Assembly: GCA_007119075.1 (NCBI GenBank)
Contig: SKQJ01000297.1
Coordinates: 1 to 6,572, forward strand
Origin: Bacteroidales bacterium
GTDB taxonomy: Bacteria; Bacteroidota; Bacteroidia; Bacteroidales; PUMT01
DNA length: 6,572 nucleotides
Direction: 5' to 3'
A model generated the notes under the pieces. It was not told the DNA's origin, did no database searches, and saw only the letters and a program-made list of their open reading frames with translations. Position 1 is the stretch's first letter, and every line of letters starts with the position of its first letter. This document shows, in pieces, positions 1 to 6,549 of this stretch. Made by a program: the position numbers and the translations under genes.

Positions 1-2
1 TG

Positions 3-509
3 CTGGGGCTTGCAGGGGCCGCCGGACTGATACTCAGTGCCGGCAATGTTTCAGTGGAAACTTCCGATAACCGCTATGGCATCCTTGCTGTGATTGCAAC
101 AGTTTGTTACGGCATTAATGTCAATGAAATAAAGTTCCGGCTCCGTGAGCTGGACGGGGTGGCAATAGCTTCGCTGGGCTTCCTGTTTCCGGGTCCCCTT
201 GCCGGGATATTCCTGCTGACAAGTGATTATTCACTGGCGGCATCATCGGGAGAAATGTTCTCAAGCCTTCTTGCAGTCGGCGCACTTGCTTTTTTCTCGA
301 GCTTTCTTGCGATAATTGCTATGAATATCCTGATCAAGTTCACCACGACCCTGTTTGCTGCTTCGGTAACCTATATCATTCCCATATTTGCAGTGTTCTG
401 GGGGATATCTGACGGGGAAAGCTTTCTGGCGATCCAGGTATTATGGGCCCTTGTGATTCTCTGCGGAGTTTACCTTGTCAACCGGAAAAAAGAACAGCCG
501 GTCAATTAA
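3..509 (+). CDS. EamA/DMT-family transporter, C-terminal part (5' end outside window)
   Basis: The reading frame is open to the left edge, so the gene starts before the window. A GTG at 54 is only an internal codon. The 168 visible residues are strongly hydrophobic and give the end of one helix (LGLAGAAGLILSAGN) followed by five membrane segments, roughly residues 25-44, 57-77, 88-115, 119-139 and 145-164. They end in a short basic tail (NRKKEQPVN). This is the pattern of the second EamA repeat in ten-helix drug/metabolite-transporter proteins, including a Pro-containing helix (TYIIPIFAVFWG) followed by an acidic DGES turn. Family members export or exchange small metabolites across the inner membrane; the substrate cannot be read from sequence. 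The stop is 11 bp before the lnt start, so the two genes are probably co-transcribed. Family assignment is fairly sure, specific function unknown. Confidence 0.85.
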   Translation: MGLAGAAGLILSAGNVSVETSDNRYGILAVIATVCYGINVNEIKFRLRELDGVAIASLGFLFPGPLAGIFLLTSDYSLAASSGEMFSSLLAVGALAFFSSFLAIIAMNILIKFTTTLFAASVTYIIPIFAVFWGISDGESFLAIQVLWALVILCGVYLVNRKKEQPVN

Positions 510-520
510 CCTCTATACAA

Positions 521-2125
521 ATGCATAACAGGACAAGATGGGCAATGACAGTCACAGGAGCGGCAATGGCTTCGCTGCCCTGGTGGAGCCCTGCATGGCC
601 TTTTTTGCTGGTCTGTTTTATCCCGCTGCTCCTGGTAGAACAGGATCTGCGAAATGAAGGAGGCGGAACGCTTTCTGTCCTCCCCTTTGCCTTTGGTTTT
701 TTCTTATTATGGAACCTGCTTGTTACCTGGTGGATGGCCCGCATCCATTTTGCCGGCGGCATGACGGTGATAATTCTGAACGCTATGGTAATGAGCGCGG
801 TATTTCTGCTTTTTTCGGCGGTAAGAAGGACAACCGGAGGGGGAGCGGCCGTATTCGTGATACTGTGGACCGCATTCGAATTTCTTCATCACCGGGGCGA
901 TCTTTCATGGCCCTGGCTAAGCCTGGGCAATGGACTGGCCGGCAGTCCCAGCATAATCCAATGGTACGAATATACCGGGATGACAGGCGGATCCCTGTGG
1001 GTGCTGATGGTAAATGCAATGTTGTTTGCCGGCATTGCCGGATACCATCGTTTCGCCCTCCGGAAAAAGGCCATTTTGGTCAGTGCGCTGGTCTCCGCCA
1101 CAACAATAATTTTGCCTCTGGCCGTGTCCCTGATCATGTATAAAAATTATAATGGCAGTGAAGGAATACCTGAAAGGAAAAGCTTCCTTGTGCTTCAGCC
1201 GGTGATTGATCCGTACGCCGGTAATTCGGGAGGAATATCAAATATGCAGAGGCTTGATCAGCTTCTTGGCATGGCGGCGGAGGCAACGGGACCTGACATA
1301 GATATTATAGTCACTCCCGAAACCTCGGTAGACAGCGTCTGGCTTGATGATCCAGGCGACGGAATAATTCTGGGGATCAGCGAATTCATGAATTTATACA
1401 ATCCTGCAATCGTTATTGCCGGAGCAACTACATTTCATCATGTTCCACCGGCCGGAAAGTCGGTTACTACCCGACAGGACAATCTTGGAAGGCACTATGA
1501 GGTCCAAAATTCCGCACTATATTTCCTGTCGGGCAAATTTCAGGAAGCATATCATAAATATTATCTTGCCAACGGGGTGGAACAGGTCCCCTTCGGGAGA
1601 CTGTCAGGGGTTTTGGAACGGCTGACGGTTGACCTGGGCGGGGTGTCGGGCAGCCTTAAACCGGGGGAGGGGGCTTCCGTGTTCAGTCCGTTATCTGACA
1701 AGCATGGCAAGTACCCTGTTCTGGGAACCCTTATCTGTTTTGAATCGTCCTATGGGGAATATGCGGGACAAATGGTCGGAAAGGGTGCCGAAATACTGCT
1801 GGTGATCAGCAATGACGGATGGTTTAAAAATACGGGCGCATACCGGCAGCACCTGAGGATGTCGGTCATCAGGGCCGTGGAAACCAGGCGTGACATCGTA
1901 AGGTCGGCAAATGCAGGAGTTTCATGTCATATTTCAGGCCGGGGCGACATAACCGCCCGGCTTGACTGGTGGCAGGAAGGCGCTCTAATTGTTCGCCCTG
2001 CGGCTAATGACAAAATAACTTTCTTTGTCCGTTCAGGCGATTACACCGGTCGCGCCGCACTGTTCTTTTCTTTTCTTGTTGTCCTGAACTTTATAGTTCG
2101 CAGATTCTCAGGTTTTGTGCGGTGA
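521..2125 (+). CDS. lnt: Apolipoprotein N-acyltransferase (Lnt)
   Basis: Lnt is an inner-membrane enzyme that moves an acyl chain from a phospholipid to the N-terminal cysteine of diacylated lipoproteins, the last step of lipoprotein maturation. The product has 534 residues, close to the usual 500-550. About the first 210 residues form several membrane helices and include the family signature SWPWLSLGNGL. A nitrilase-like periplasmic domain follows from about residue 222, and one C-terminal helix sits near 511-528. The catalytic triad is visible: Glu267 in TPETS, Lys346 in YHKYYL, and the nucleophile Cys406 in LICFES. The conserved SNDGWF...QHL stretch follows. ATG 521 is chosen because the 26 residues encoded upstream overlap the transporter gene and are not membrane-like; ATG 545 is a possible alternative. 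There is no Shine-Dalgarno sequence, which is normal for Bacteroidota. It probably shares a transcript with the transporter 11 bp upstream. Confidence 0.95.
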   Translation: MHNRTRWAMTVTGAAMASLPWWSPAWPFLLVCFIPLLLVEQDLRNEGGGTLSVLPFAFGFFLLWNLLVTWWMARIHFAGGMTVIILNAMVMSAVFLLFSAVRRTTGGGAAVFVILWTAFEFLHHRGDLSWPWLSLGNGLAGSPSIIQWYEYTGMTGGSLWVLMVNAMLFAGIAGYHRFALRKKAILVSALVSATTIILPLAVSLIMYKNYNGSEGIPERKSFLVLQPVIDPYAGNSGGISNMQRLDQLLGMAAEATGPDIDIIVTPETSVDSVWLDDPGDGIILGISEFMNLYNPAIVIAGATTFHHVPPAGKSVTTRQDNLGRHYEVQNSALYFLSGKFQEAYHKYYLANGVEQVPFGRLSGVLERLTVDLGGVSGSLKPGEGASVFSPLSDKHGKYPVLGTLICFESSYGEYAGQMVGKGAEILLVISNDGWFKNTGAYRQHLRMSVIRAVETRRDIVRSANAGVSCHISGRGDITARLDWWQEGALIVRPAANDKITFFVRSGDYTGRAALFFSFLVVLNFIVRRFSGFVR

Positions 2126-2145
2126 GCGCCGGACTTCCCGAAGCA

Positions 2146-4233
2146 TTACCTGCCGTGGAAATTTTCAAGCGCCGTGTCCAGGAAGTCAACAAAGGCATCA
2201 ATATTGAGATTGTATCCACGCGGGTTGTTCAGCAGTGTTTCTTCTGCGTCAACCAGTGCATAGAAGGGTTGGGTGTTGGTGTTGAAAGTCGACATCTGGT
2301 AATCCAGGTTCCTGCTTCCAATGGTATTCTTGACTCTTCCGTCAAATCCGGAAACTATCCATTCCTTTTCGGGAAGCCTCGTGCGGTCGTCTACATAAAG
2401 GGCCACTATTATAAAATCATCCCTGAGCCTTTGAAGGACTCTGGGATCCGACCATACCCTGGCCTCCATCTCCTTGCAGTTGGCGCATGCATGACCGACG
2501 AAATCGAGGAATACAGGTTTGTTTTGTTCTCTCGCGCATTCAAGCCCCTGTTCAAGGTCAAAATATCCCTGCAATCCATGAGGCAAATGGAGGAAATCAG
2601 CGTATCTGGGCTCTTCACACAGCTCCGCCCGGGATCCGCCTGACAGGCCCGCATCGCGTATCGCTGCCCTTATGTCGAGTGAAAGGGTATGCTGGGGGGG
2701 CAAAATCCATGCAATGGATTTGAGCGGGGCGCCAAACATACCGGGAATCATCCACAATACAAATGAAAACGAGGTAATAGCCAGGGCCAGCCTCGGGACG
2801 CTGATATACGGGAGGTCGGAGTCATGGGCGAATTTTATTTTTCCAAGCAGGTAGAATCCGAGCATTGTGAACAGAATTATCCATACTGCCAGGAAAACAT
2901 CCCTCGGAAGTATTCCGAGATGGTAGGTCTGGTCAATTACCGAAAGGAATTTCAGGCTAAAGGCCAGGACAATGAAGCCAAGCACCACCTTCACCGAATT
3001 CAGCCAGCCGCCCGATTTTGGCAGTTTGTCAAGCCAGGACGGGAAGATCGCCAGGAGCGTGAAAGGCAGGGCAAAGGCAAGCGAAAATCCGAACATTCCG
3101 ATTACCGGCTGCGAACCGGTGCCTGTGGCGGCTTCGACCAGGAGCGCACCGACTATGGGTCCGACGCAGGACAGGGAAACTATTACCAGGGTCAGGGCCA
3201 TGAAAAAAGATCCTAAAAATCCCCCGCTTTCGGCTTTGCTGTCCGATTTTGAGGCGAGGCTGCCGGGCAGCGTTATTTCGAACATTCCGAAAAATGATGC
3301 GGCAAATACCAGGAAGAGCAAAAAGAAAATCAGGTTTGGGATCCAGTGGGAGGTAAGCTGGTTGGCAATGCCGGCGCCAACCGAAGTAAGCGATACCAGC
3401 AGCCCCAGTCCCGAATAAATTGCTATGATGGAAATGCCGAATACAAGGGCATTGATAACCGCATTCAGTCTGCCGGACTGCTTTTGCATGAAAAAAGAGA
3501 CTGTCATCGGTATCATCGGGAATACACATGGTGTCAATAGTCCGGCCAGGCCCCCGGCAAATGCTATGAAGAAAAAGATCCAGAGAGACCGTCTTTCTGC
3601 TTCATCATCAACAGCGAATCCTGCCGTTTCATCCAGGCCCGTGGCTGGAATTCCGGTTCCCTGTGCATCAGGTTCAGAGATGTCTTCTGTTTGATCTTCC
3701 TTCCGGGGAATGTCTTCAACAGCTTCAGAAGAGGCATCCCCGGGGACAGTTTCTGAAAAATCCCCCCGGGCAGCTATATGCAATTCGAATTCCCTTTCCT
3801 GTGGCGGGAGGCATCTTTCATCGTCACAGCTCATGAATTCGACAAAGCCGCTGAGATTGAGCTGCCGGTCTGACAATATCCTGATTCTCTGCCGGAAAAC
3901 CGCTTCATTGCTGAAAAGGGGCAATTCCATATCAAAGAACGGGTCATGCTTTATCTCCGGAACGGTAACCTCCTGTGTGCGGCCGAGCAATTCGAAATCT
4001 GCGGAGGCATCAAACTGCACTGAAGTAGGGATGGGCCCTCCTTCAGGAATGCCGAGTCCGTAAAGATACCAGTTGGTTTCGATCGAGGCTTTGATAAGAA
4101 TATGCAGCTCGTCATCATCCAGCCACTCCTTCTCAAATTCCCACTTCACCGGTTCCAGTATCTGGGAAAACCCGGAGACGGAACTTGCAAGCAGGCCTGC
4201 AAGAGTCAATATTTGCAATGATTTTCTGAGCAT
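2146..4233 (-). CDS. dsbD: Thiol:disulfide interchange protein DsbD
   Basis: DsbD passes electrons from cytoplasmic thioredoxin across the inner membrane to periplasmic proteins such as disulfide isomerases, cytochrome c maturation factors and peroxidases. The product has 695 residues. It begins with a signal peptide (MLRKSLQILTLAGLLAS, likely cut near residue 23). A periplasmic alpha domain follows with the cysteine pair Cys136/Cys141 (SCDDERC), then an acidic Ser/Glu-rich linker (about 157-214). The membrane domain has about eight helices (216-500) with Cys236 in LTPCVFPMIPM and Cys356 in SLSCVGP. A C-terminal thioredoxin-like gamma domain has Cys583-A-N-Cys586 and a likely cis-proline at 656 (TQPFYAL). 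All six redox cysteines expected for DsbD are present. ATG 4233 is chosen because it starts the signal peptide; a TTG at 4311 extends the frame only with non-signal residues and overlaps a probable promoter box. The gene converges on lnt with 20 bp between stops. Confidence 0.95.
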   Translation of the reverse strand: MLRKSLQILTLAGLLASSVSGFSQILEPVKWEFEKEWLDDDELHILIKASIETNWYLYGLGIPEGGPIPTSVQFDASADFELLGRTQEVTVPEIKHDPFFDMELPLFSNEAVFRQRIRILSDRQLNLSGFVEFMSCDDERCLPPQEREFELHIAARGDFSETVPGDASSEAVEDIPRKEDQTEDISEPDAQGTGIPATGLDETAGFAVDDEAERRSLWIFFFIAFAGGLAGLLTPCVFPMIPMTVSFFMQKQSGRLNAVINALVFGISIIAIYSGLGLLVSLTSVGAGIANQLTSHWIPNLIFFLLFLVFAASFFGMFEITLPGSLASKSDSKAESGGFLGSFFMALTLVIVSLSCVGPIVGALLVEAATGTGSQPVIGMFGFSLAFALPFTLLAIFPSWLDKLPKSGGWLNSVKVVLGFIVLAFSLKFLSVIDQTYHLGILPRDVFLAVWIILFTMLGFYLLGKIKFAHDSDLPYISVPRLALAITSFSFVLWMIPGMFGAPLKSIAWILPPQHTLSLDIRAAIRDAGLSGGSRAELCEEPRYADFLHLPHGLQGYFDLEQGLECAREQNKPVFLDFVGHACANCKEMEARVWSDPRVLQRLRDDFIIVALYVDDRTRLPEKEWIVSGFDGRVKNTIGSRNLDYQMSTFNTNTQPFYALVDAEETLLNNPRGYNLNIDAFVDFLDTALENFHGR

Positions 4234-4263
4234 CTTCTGTTTTATGGATTTGTCGCGACCGGC

Positions 4264-4289
4264 GGCAAATTGCCGGCAGTTTCCGGCAA
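4264..4289 (-). promoter_or_regulatory. GC-rich hairpin in the dsbD leader, with an alternative pairing
   Basis: Perfect 7-bp arms TTGCCGG (4270-4276) and CCGGCAA (4283-4289) enclose a 6-nt loop. The central arm can also pair with GGCAA at 4264-4268 on its other side, though with a very tight loop. If dsbD starts near 4302, the structure lies in the 5' untranslated region, 36 nt or more from the start codon. It lacks a U-run, so it is not a standard terminator. It could affect mRNA stability or translation, but no known leader family is recognised. Confidence 0.35.
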
Positions 4290-4308
4290 CCCGGATCCGT
4301 ATCAAATG

Positions 4309-4316
4309 CAAAGCTA
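4309..4316 (-). promoter_or_regulatory. Probable -7 promoter box for dsbD
   Basis: The minus strand reads TAGCTTTG, an exact match to the Bacteroidota consensus TAnnTTTG, in the 149-bp gap between rng and dsbD. A start near 4302 would leave a leader of about 70 nt before ATG 4233. No clear -33 TTG is seen at the right distance; the nearest candidate is CTG, 17 bp upstream. The short consensus can occur by chance, so this is moderate evidence that dsbD has its own promoter rather than relying on rng read-through. Confidence 0.4.
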
Positions 4317-4382
4317 TAAAAAGCAGGAATTAACAGCTGTGAAAATTATGTTAAATATATATAATACAGGTGTGTCAGAGTT

Positions 4383-5939
4383 TCACAGGATTAGCCCGGT
4401 TTCTTCATCCCTGGGATCGAAAAAATTATACTCTGTATAATGATATGACATCATAGGGATAATCTTTAACGCACATTTGTATTTGAATTTCCATTTAAGC
4501 CTGGTTGAAAAAAGGCCTTTTTCAAGGTACGCCGCTATGAAAGGATGGGCCTTCAGGATAAGCCTTTTCAGCTTATGTTCTTCCACCAGCGTTTGCAGCC
4601 GGTCTTCAATCTCGTCTGTCAGCAGCAGGCTGGGACTGATCTCTCCTGTGCCATGGCAGGCGGGGCATTTTTCCACGGTCTGGATATTCATCTCCGGCCT
4701 GACCCTTTGCCTGGTCAGTTGCATTAGGCCAAATTTGCTGAGGGGCAGAATGTTATGCTTTGTGCGATCTTCCGACATGAACTCCTTCATTTTATCAAAC
4801 AGCATCTGTTTGTTTTCCTGTGAATGCATGTCTATGAAGTCCACGACTATGATTCCCCCCATATCCCTGAGCCTGAGCTGCCTTGCTACTTCCTGGGCGG
4901 CTATGAGATTAACGGCAAGTGCATTGGCTTCCTGGTTGTCACCCGATTTGGACCTGTTTCCGCTGTTGACGTCAACCACATGAAGCGCTTCGGTGTGTTC
5001 GATTATCAGATAGGCGCCGTTGCGACATGATACGGTTTTTCCAAACAGTGCCTTTATCTGTTTTTCAATGCCGAAATGGTCGAATATAGGGATTTTGCCG
5101 GAATACAGCTTTACTATTTTTTGTTTCTCGGGTGCGATCGTGCTTATATATTGCCTGATTTCCCTGGTTAGCAATTCATCATTTACATATATGCTGTTGA
5201 ATGAGACATTCAGAAGGTCGCGCAGAATTGCCGAAGTGCGGTCAAGTTCCTGAAGCACAAGCTTCGGGGCTACAGCTCCCTTTAGTTTATCATAAATTGA
5301 TTCCCACTTCCTGACAAGATTCTTGAGTTCCGAATCCAGTTCCGCGACCCGTTTCCCTTCAGCCACCGTCCTTACGATCAATCCGTAATTCCTGGGCTTT
5401 ATGCTTTGCAAAAGGCTTTTGAGCCTTGTTCTTTCTTCGGCCGATTCAATTTTCTGGGAAACTGAAACCTTGTCCGCAAAGGGCATCAATACAAGATTCC
5501 TTCCGGCGATTGATATTTCGGAACTTAGCCGCGGCCCCTTTGTTGAGATCGGTTCCTTGGCAACCTGAACTAGAACATTCTGGCCGCTTGTGAGGACCTG
5601 CCCTATCTTGCCGTTCTTATCAATGTCACTTTCGGACTTGAATTTCTGGAGTACCGGGGGTTTAGCTTTTTTTGCCTGAATCTGGCCGATGAATTTATTC
5701 AAAGTCTGAAACTGGGGGCCCAGGTCAAGATAGTGAAGAAATGCGTCCTTTTCGTACCCTACGTCGACGAAGGCAGCATTGAGACCTGGCATGATCTTTT
5801 TGACTTTCCCCAGGTAAATATTGCCCACGGAAAACTGAACATTGCTTTTTTGCTTGTTCAGTTCAACCAGCTGTTTGTTATCCAGTAAGGCAATGGCTAT
5901 TTCAGAGGCGGTTACATCTACAACTAATTCTTTACTCAC
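4383..5939 (-). CDS. rng: Ribonuclease E/G family protein (RNase G)
   Basis: RNase G is a cytoplasmic endoribonuclease that cuts AU-rich single-stranded RNA and, in known bacteria, trims the 5' end of 16S rRNA and starts mRNA decay. The 518-residue product lacks the long C-terminal scaffold of RNase E. It contains an S1-type RNA-binding region (about 38-135: VGNIYLGKVKKIMPG...AFLHYLD), broken by an insertion of roughly 20-30 residues rich in Lys/Pro. The catalytic core has Asp323 in VVDVNSGN and Asp367 in IVVDFIDM, separated by the conserved ARQLRLRDMGG. The zinc-link CPAC (Cys425/Cys428), followed by HGTG, holds the subunits together in the family. GTG 5939 is chosen because the protein then begins (M)SKELVVDVT, like family members, and AAAGGA lies just upstream. 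ATG 5975 or 5978 would add 12-13 unlike residues. dsbD follows 149 bp downstream on the same strand. Confidence 0.93.
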   Translation of the reverse strand: MSKELVVDVTASEIAIALLDNKQLVELNKQKSNVQFSVGNIYLGKVKKIMPGLNAAFVDVGYEKDAFLHYLDLGPQFQTLNKFIGQIQAKKAKPPVLQKFKSESDIDKNGKIGQVLTSGQNVLVQVAKEPISTKGPRLSSEISIAGRNLVLMPFADKVSVSQKIESAEERTRLKSLLQSIKPRNYGLIVRTVAEGKRVAELDSELKNLVRKWESIYDKLKGAVAPKLVLQELDRTSAILRDLLNVSFNSIYVNDELLTREIRQYISTIAPEKQKIVKLYSGKIPIFDHFGIEKQIKALFGKTVSCRNGAYLIIEHTEALHVVDVNSGNRSKSGDNQEANALAVNLIAAQEVARQLRLRDMGGIIVVDFIDMHSQENKQMLFDKMKEFMSEDRTKHNILPLSKFGLMQLTRQRVRPEMNIQTVEKCPACHGTGEISPSLLLTDEIEDRLQTLVEEHKLKRLILKAHPFIAAYLEKGLFSTRLKWKFKYKCALKIIPMMSYHYTEYNFFDPRDEETGLIL

Positions 5940-5952
5940 GATTCCTTTATAA
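5940..5952 (-). promoter_or_regulatory. Shine-Dalgarno-like site before rng GTG
   Basis: The minus strand reads ATAAAGGAATC directly before the GTG at 5939, placing AAAGGA about 3-4 nt from the start codon. Such a purine motif is uncommon in Bacteroidota, whose ribosomes mostly ignore Shine-Dalgarno sequences, and the spacing is short. It helps choose GTG 5939 over the upstream ATGs but may be fortuitous. Confidence 0.35.
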
Positions 5953-6016
5953 TTAATAGGAACACACGGATGCATCATGGAGAGAGCCAGAACGTGCAAC
6001 AGTTTTATATAAATAT

Positions 6017-6048
6017 ACTAAACCTAAAGAAATATCTTTAGGTTTAGT
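6017..6048 (-). terminator. Perfect 14-bp inverted repeat, likely terminator or processing hairpin
   Basis: The arms ACTAAACCTAAAGA (6017-6030) and TCTTTAGGTTTAGT (6035-6048) are exact reverse complements separated by the 4-nt loop AATA. The hairpin lies 31 bp after the small basic gene's stop and 77 bp before the rng GTG. On the minus strand it is followed by the A/T-rich ATATTTATATAAAA rather than a pure U-run. It best fits an end or attenuation point for the HU/small-protein transcript, but it may instead be an mRNA processing or stability hairpin. Confidence 0.6.
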
Positions 6049-6079
6049 TTAAGGAACTGGCTGTTAAAAGTTTAAACGG

Positions 6080-6172
6080 TTATTTCTTCTTCTTGTGGCG
6101 ATTCTTCCTCAAACGTTTCTTTCGTTTGTGGGTTGCCATCTTATGTCTCTTTCTCTTCTTTCCGCTTGGCAT
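6080..6172 (-). CDS. 30-residue highly basic protein, possibly ribosomal protein bL38
   Basis: This ORF is short enough to be missed by length cut-offs. It encodes 30 residues beginning MPSGKKRKRHKMATHKRKKR and ending in four lysines. Eighteen residues are Lys or Arg, three are His and none is acidic, so it almost certainly binds nucleic acid, most likely rRNA. A tiny conserved protein with this opening is, as I recall, widespread in Bacteroidota. A small Bacteroidota-specific ribosomal protein, bL38, was found in the Flavobacterium johnsoniae ribosome structure. Equating the two is my inference and I cannot check it here. It lies 24 bp after the HU gene on the same strand and has an A-rich leader with no Shine-Dalgarno sequence, so it is probably translated from the HU transcript. 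A strong inverted repeat follows 31 bp after its stop. An internal ATG encodes residue 12 and is a less likely start. Confidence 0.8.
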   Translation of the reverse strand: MPSGKKRKRHKMATHKRKKRLRKNRHKKKK

Positions 6173-6196
6173 TTTTTATGTTTTTATTGACCGATA

Positions 6197-6484
6197 TTAT
6201 TTTTTGACGTATGTCTTAACCTTGTTTACAAAAGTCTTGGAAGGCTTGAACGCCGGAATATGATGTTCTGGTATAATGATGGTGGTATTCTTTGAGATAT
6301 TTCTGGCTGTTTTTTTGGCTCTTTTCTTAACAATAAAGCTGCCAAACCCCCGGAGGTAAACATTTTTGTCTTTTGACAGGGAGTCTTTAACTGCTTCCAT
6401 AAAAGCTTCAACTGTTTTTTGAACAGTTATTTTTTCAATTCCAGTATTCTTGGAAATTTCGTTAACAATATCTGCTTTTGTCAT
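6197..6484 (-). CDS. HU/IHF-family DNA-binding protein
   Basis: Members of this family are small dimeric nucleoid proteins that bend and compact DNA with little sequence specificity (HU) or at set sites (IHF). The product has 95 residues, within the usual 90-100. It opens with the helical dimerisation part (MTKADIVNEISKNTG...), then the conserved core turn LRGFGSF (residues 44-50). The basic DNA-binding arm KKRAKKTARNISKNTT runs from about 53 to 68, and the closing motif IPAFKPSKTF from 76 to 85. The arm tip has Arg61-Asn62-Ile63 where most HU proteins have Arg-Asn-Pro. The start ATG 6484 gives the family N-terminus; 20 more in-frame codons upstream run through the probable promoter and are not coding. 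The small basic gene follows after 24 bp. I cannot tell HU from IHF by sequence alone, but a general HU role is likelier. Confidence 0.93.
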   Translation of the reverse strand: MTKADIVNEISKNTGIEKITVQKTVEAFMEAVKDSLSKDKNVYLRGFGSFIVKKRAKKTARNISKNTTIIIPEHHIPAFKPSKTFVNKVKTYVKK

Positions 6485-6541
6485 TTTTTTAAAATCTTTA
6501 GTTATCAATAGGTTAATACGAAAAAACTTTGTGTGGGACTG

Positions 6542-6549
6542 CAAATATA
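6542..6549 (-). promoter_or_regulatory. Probable Bacteroidota -7 promoter box for the HU gene
   Basis: Read on the minus strand, this is TATATTTG, an exact fit to the Bacteroidota -7 consensus TAnnTTTG. It would put the transcript start near 6535 and give an A/T-rich leader of about 50 nt before ATG 6484. The partner -33 TTG element would fall at about 6567-6572 or beyond; only a T-run is visible there before the window ends, so that half is unconfirmed. This promoter would drive HU and the small basic gene. Confidence 0.5.

Noticed and set aside
709..1143. 144-codon plus-strand frame inside lnt
   Set aside because: It is a shifted frame of the Lnt membrane region; the true frame carries the recognised signatures.
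2133..2142. CTTCCCGAAG mini-hairpin between lnt and dsbD
   Set aside because: The stem is 3-4 bp with a 2-4 nt loop and no U-tract, so it cannot serve as an intrinsic terminator.
2122..2643. 173-codon plus-strand open frame opposite the C-terminal part of dsbD
   Set aside because: It lies wholly antisense to the thioredoxin domain of dsbD, whose motifs are intact, and its translation resembles no protein family.
3029..3529. 166-codon minus-strand frame and several plus-strand frames within dsbD
   Set aside because: They are out-of-frame shadows of the conserved DsbD membrane domain, with proline-, arginine- and histidine-rich translations typical of shadow frames.
4234..4311. TTG 4311 as an upstream start of dsbD
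   Set aside because: The added 26 residues precede a clean signal peptide starting at ATG 4233, and the TTG is part of the TAGCTTTG promoter-like box.
4337..4388. 8-bp inverted repeat CTGTGAAA / TTTCACAG around the rng stop as a terminator
   Set aside because: The arms are short and separated by 36 nt of A/T-rich sequence, one arm covers the stop codon, and no U-run follows.
4477..4983. 168-codon plus-strand frame opposite rng
   Set aside because: It is antisense to the catalytic core of RNase G and is explained by that gene's codon pattern.
6070..6077. Palindrome GTTTAAAC after the small basic gene
   Set aside because: An 8-bp A/T-rich palindrome is expected by chance and has no partner or known role here.
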